In this document: positions 13,051 to 13,427 of the stretch, one piece after another
Layout: every line of letters begins with the position of its first letter
How positions within the stretch are numbered: the stretch's first letter is position 1
NCBI GenBank assembly: GCA_937958285.1
Contig: CALFXQ010000390.1
Location: forward strand, 1-13,427
Reading direction: 5' to 3'
DNA length: 13,427 bases
From: an uncultured Fusibacter sp.
GTDB taxonomy: Bacteria > Bacillota > Clostridia > Peptostreptococcales > Acidaminobacteraceae
The notes under the pieces: generated by a model
The model's input: the letters and a program-made list of their open reading frames with translations, nothing else
Database searches by the model: none
What the model was told of the DNA's origin: nothing
Made by a program: the position numbers and the translations under genes

Positions 13051-13427
13051 TTAACGAGGCACCTCGACCATTTGAAGCACTTGCTTTAAGACCACCTCTA
13101 CATCTAATCCTTCGAGTTCAAACTCGGGCTTTAGTCTAATGCGATGTCTAAGCACCGGCAAAAATACTGCTTTAATATCTTCAGGGATGACGTAGTTTCT
13201 GCCATTGACTAAGGCTTCTGCCTTTGACGCTTGCATAAGTGCTACCGTGCCTCGAGGCGAGGCGCCTAGTTCAATTGCCTCATGGTGTCTCGTACCACTG
13301 GTAAGTGCGACCATATAGCCGAAAAGCAAATCTTCAACTTGAACAGACTGGGCCGCCACCTGTAGGGCTAGTAAATCGGCAAGCGCCAGTACATTTGTAA
13401 TGGCATGGGTGGTGTTTTTATTGTCTA
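13051..13427 (-). CDS. MoxR-type AAA+ ATPase, C-terminal part (runs off right edge)
   Basis: The minus frame is open from the right edge to a TAA at 13051, giving at least 124 residues of the C-terminal lid. It includes HHEAIELGASPRGTVALMQA (the sensor 2 GASPR motif), NYVIPEDIKAVFLPVLRHR and a short end, QMVEVPR. This matches the C-terminus of MoxR ATPases. The Walker A and B motifs lie outside the window. A GTG at 13359 would only start an internal fragment; the frame continues upstream without a stop. It is the first visible gene of the MoxR/DUF58/SpoIIM/RDD operon, whose promoter must be further right. Confidence 0.9.
   Translation of the reverse strand, partial: DNKNTTHAITNVLALADLLALQVAAQSVQVEDLLFGYMVALTSGTRHHEAIELGASPRGTVALMQASKAEALVNGRNYVIPEDIKAVFLPVLRHRIRLKPEFELEGLDVEVVLKQVLQMVEVPR

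Noticed and set aside
13051..13359. MoxR as a short gene starting at GTG 13359
   Set aside because: The frame is open upstream to the window edge and the residues before 13359 continue the MoxR pattern, so this is the end of a longer gene.
1..13427. CRISPR array, tRNA, insertion sequence, prophage, toxin-antitoxin pair or RiPP cluster
   Set aside because: No repeated spacer units, tRNA-like folds, transposase motifs or terminal repeats, and no precursor peptide near tldDE were seen on either strand.

Overview
The window reads as a chromosomal segment of a Gram-positive-type (Firmicutes, probably clostridial) bacterium. The reasons are strong AGGAGG-like ribosome binding sites before most genes, frequent GTG starts, moderate-to-low G+C by eye, compact operons closed by intrinsic terminators, and protein types common in that group: a Cys-rich LUD-domain protein, a DUF975 membrane protein and a YvyF-like double zinc-ribbon protein. 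The genus cannot be fixed from the sequence. Coding density is high and no stretch above 300 bases lacks a gene. I see no tRNA, rRNA, CRISPR array, insertion sequence or prophage.

Left block (1-3301, all minus strand): a GTG-started tldD (zinc metallopeptidase subunit, HEACGH intact), then tldE/pmbA, then the N-terminal part of a UvrD/Rep-type helicase that runs off the left edge. The three genes are nearly contiguous and look co-transcribed. A short divergent region (3302-3421), with overlapping -10 elements, separates tldD from a plus-strand YbjQ/UPF0145 gene that ends in a bidirectional terminator.

Second block (3794-5882): a minus-strand pair made of a zinc-ribbon/helix-turn-helix/zinc-ribbon protein and a LUD-domain protein, divergent from a plus-strand CPBP intramembrane protease that has its own terminator.

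Third block (5949-9425, minus strand): a membrane-anchored M23 peptidase overlaps by 8 nt a helix-turn-helix protein with an S24/LexA-like C-terminal domain whose catalytic Ser and Lys positions appear substituted. Downstream, with its own good promoter, lies a PAS protein with a degenerate GGDEF domain (TNNTF in place of GGDEF). A plus-strand DUF975 membrane protein is divergent from the M23 gene. The region between them carries a TTGACA/TATTCT promoter followed by a clean 8-bp inverted repeat.

Right block (10320-13427, minus strand): a tight MoxR AAA+ (partial), DUF58, SpoIIM/DUF95, RDD operon, a recurrent bacterial gene set thought to act at the envelope. It converges on the DUF975 gene through a terminator. 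Most genes here are housekeeping or envelope-related. The most distinctive points are the degenerate signalling proteins (S24-like regulator, GGDEF-less PAS protein) beside the M23 operon, and the operator-like repeats in the divergent promoter regions. I did not find a clearly new multi-gene system.
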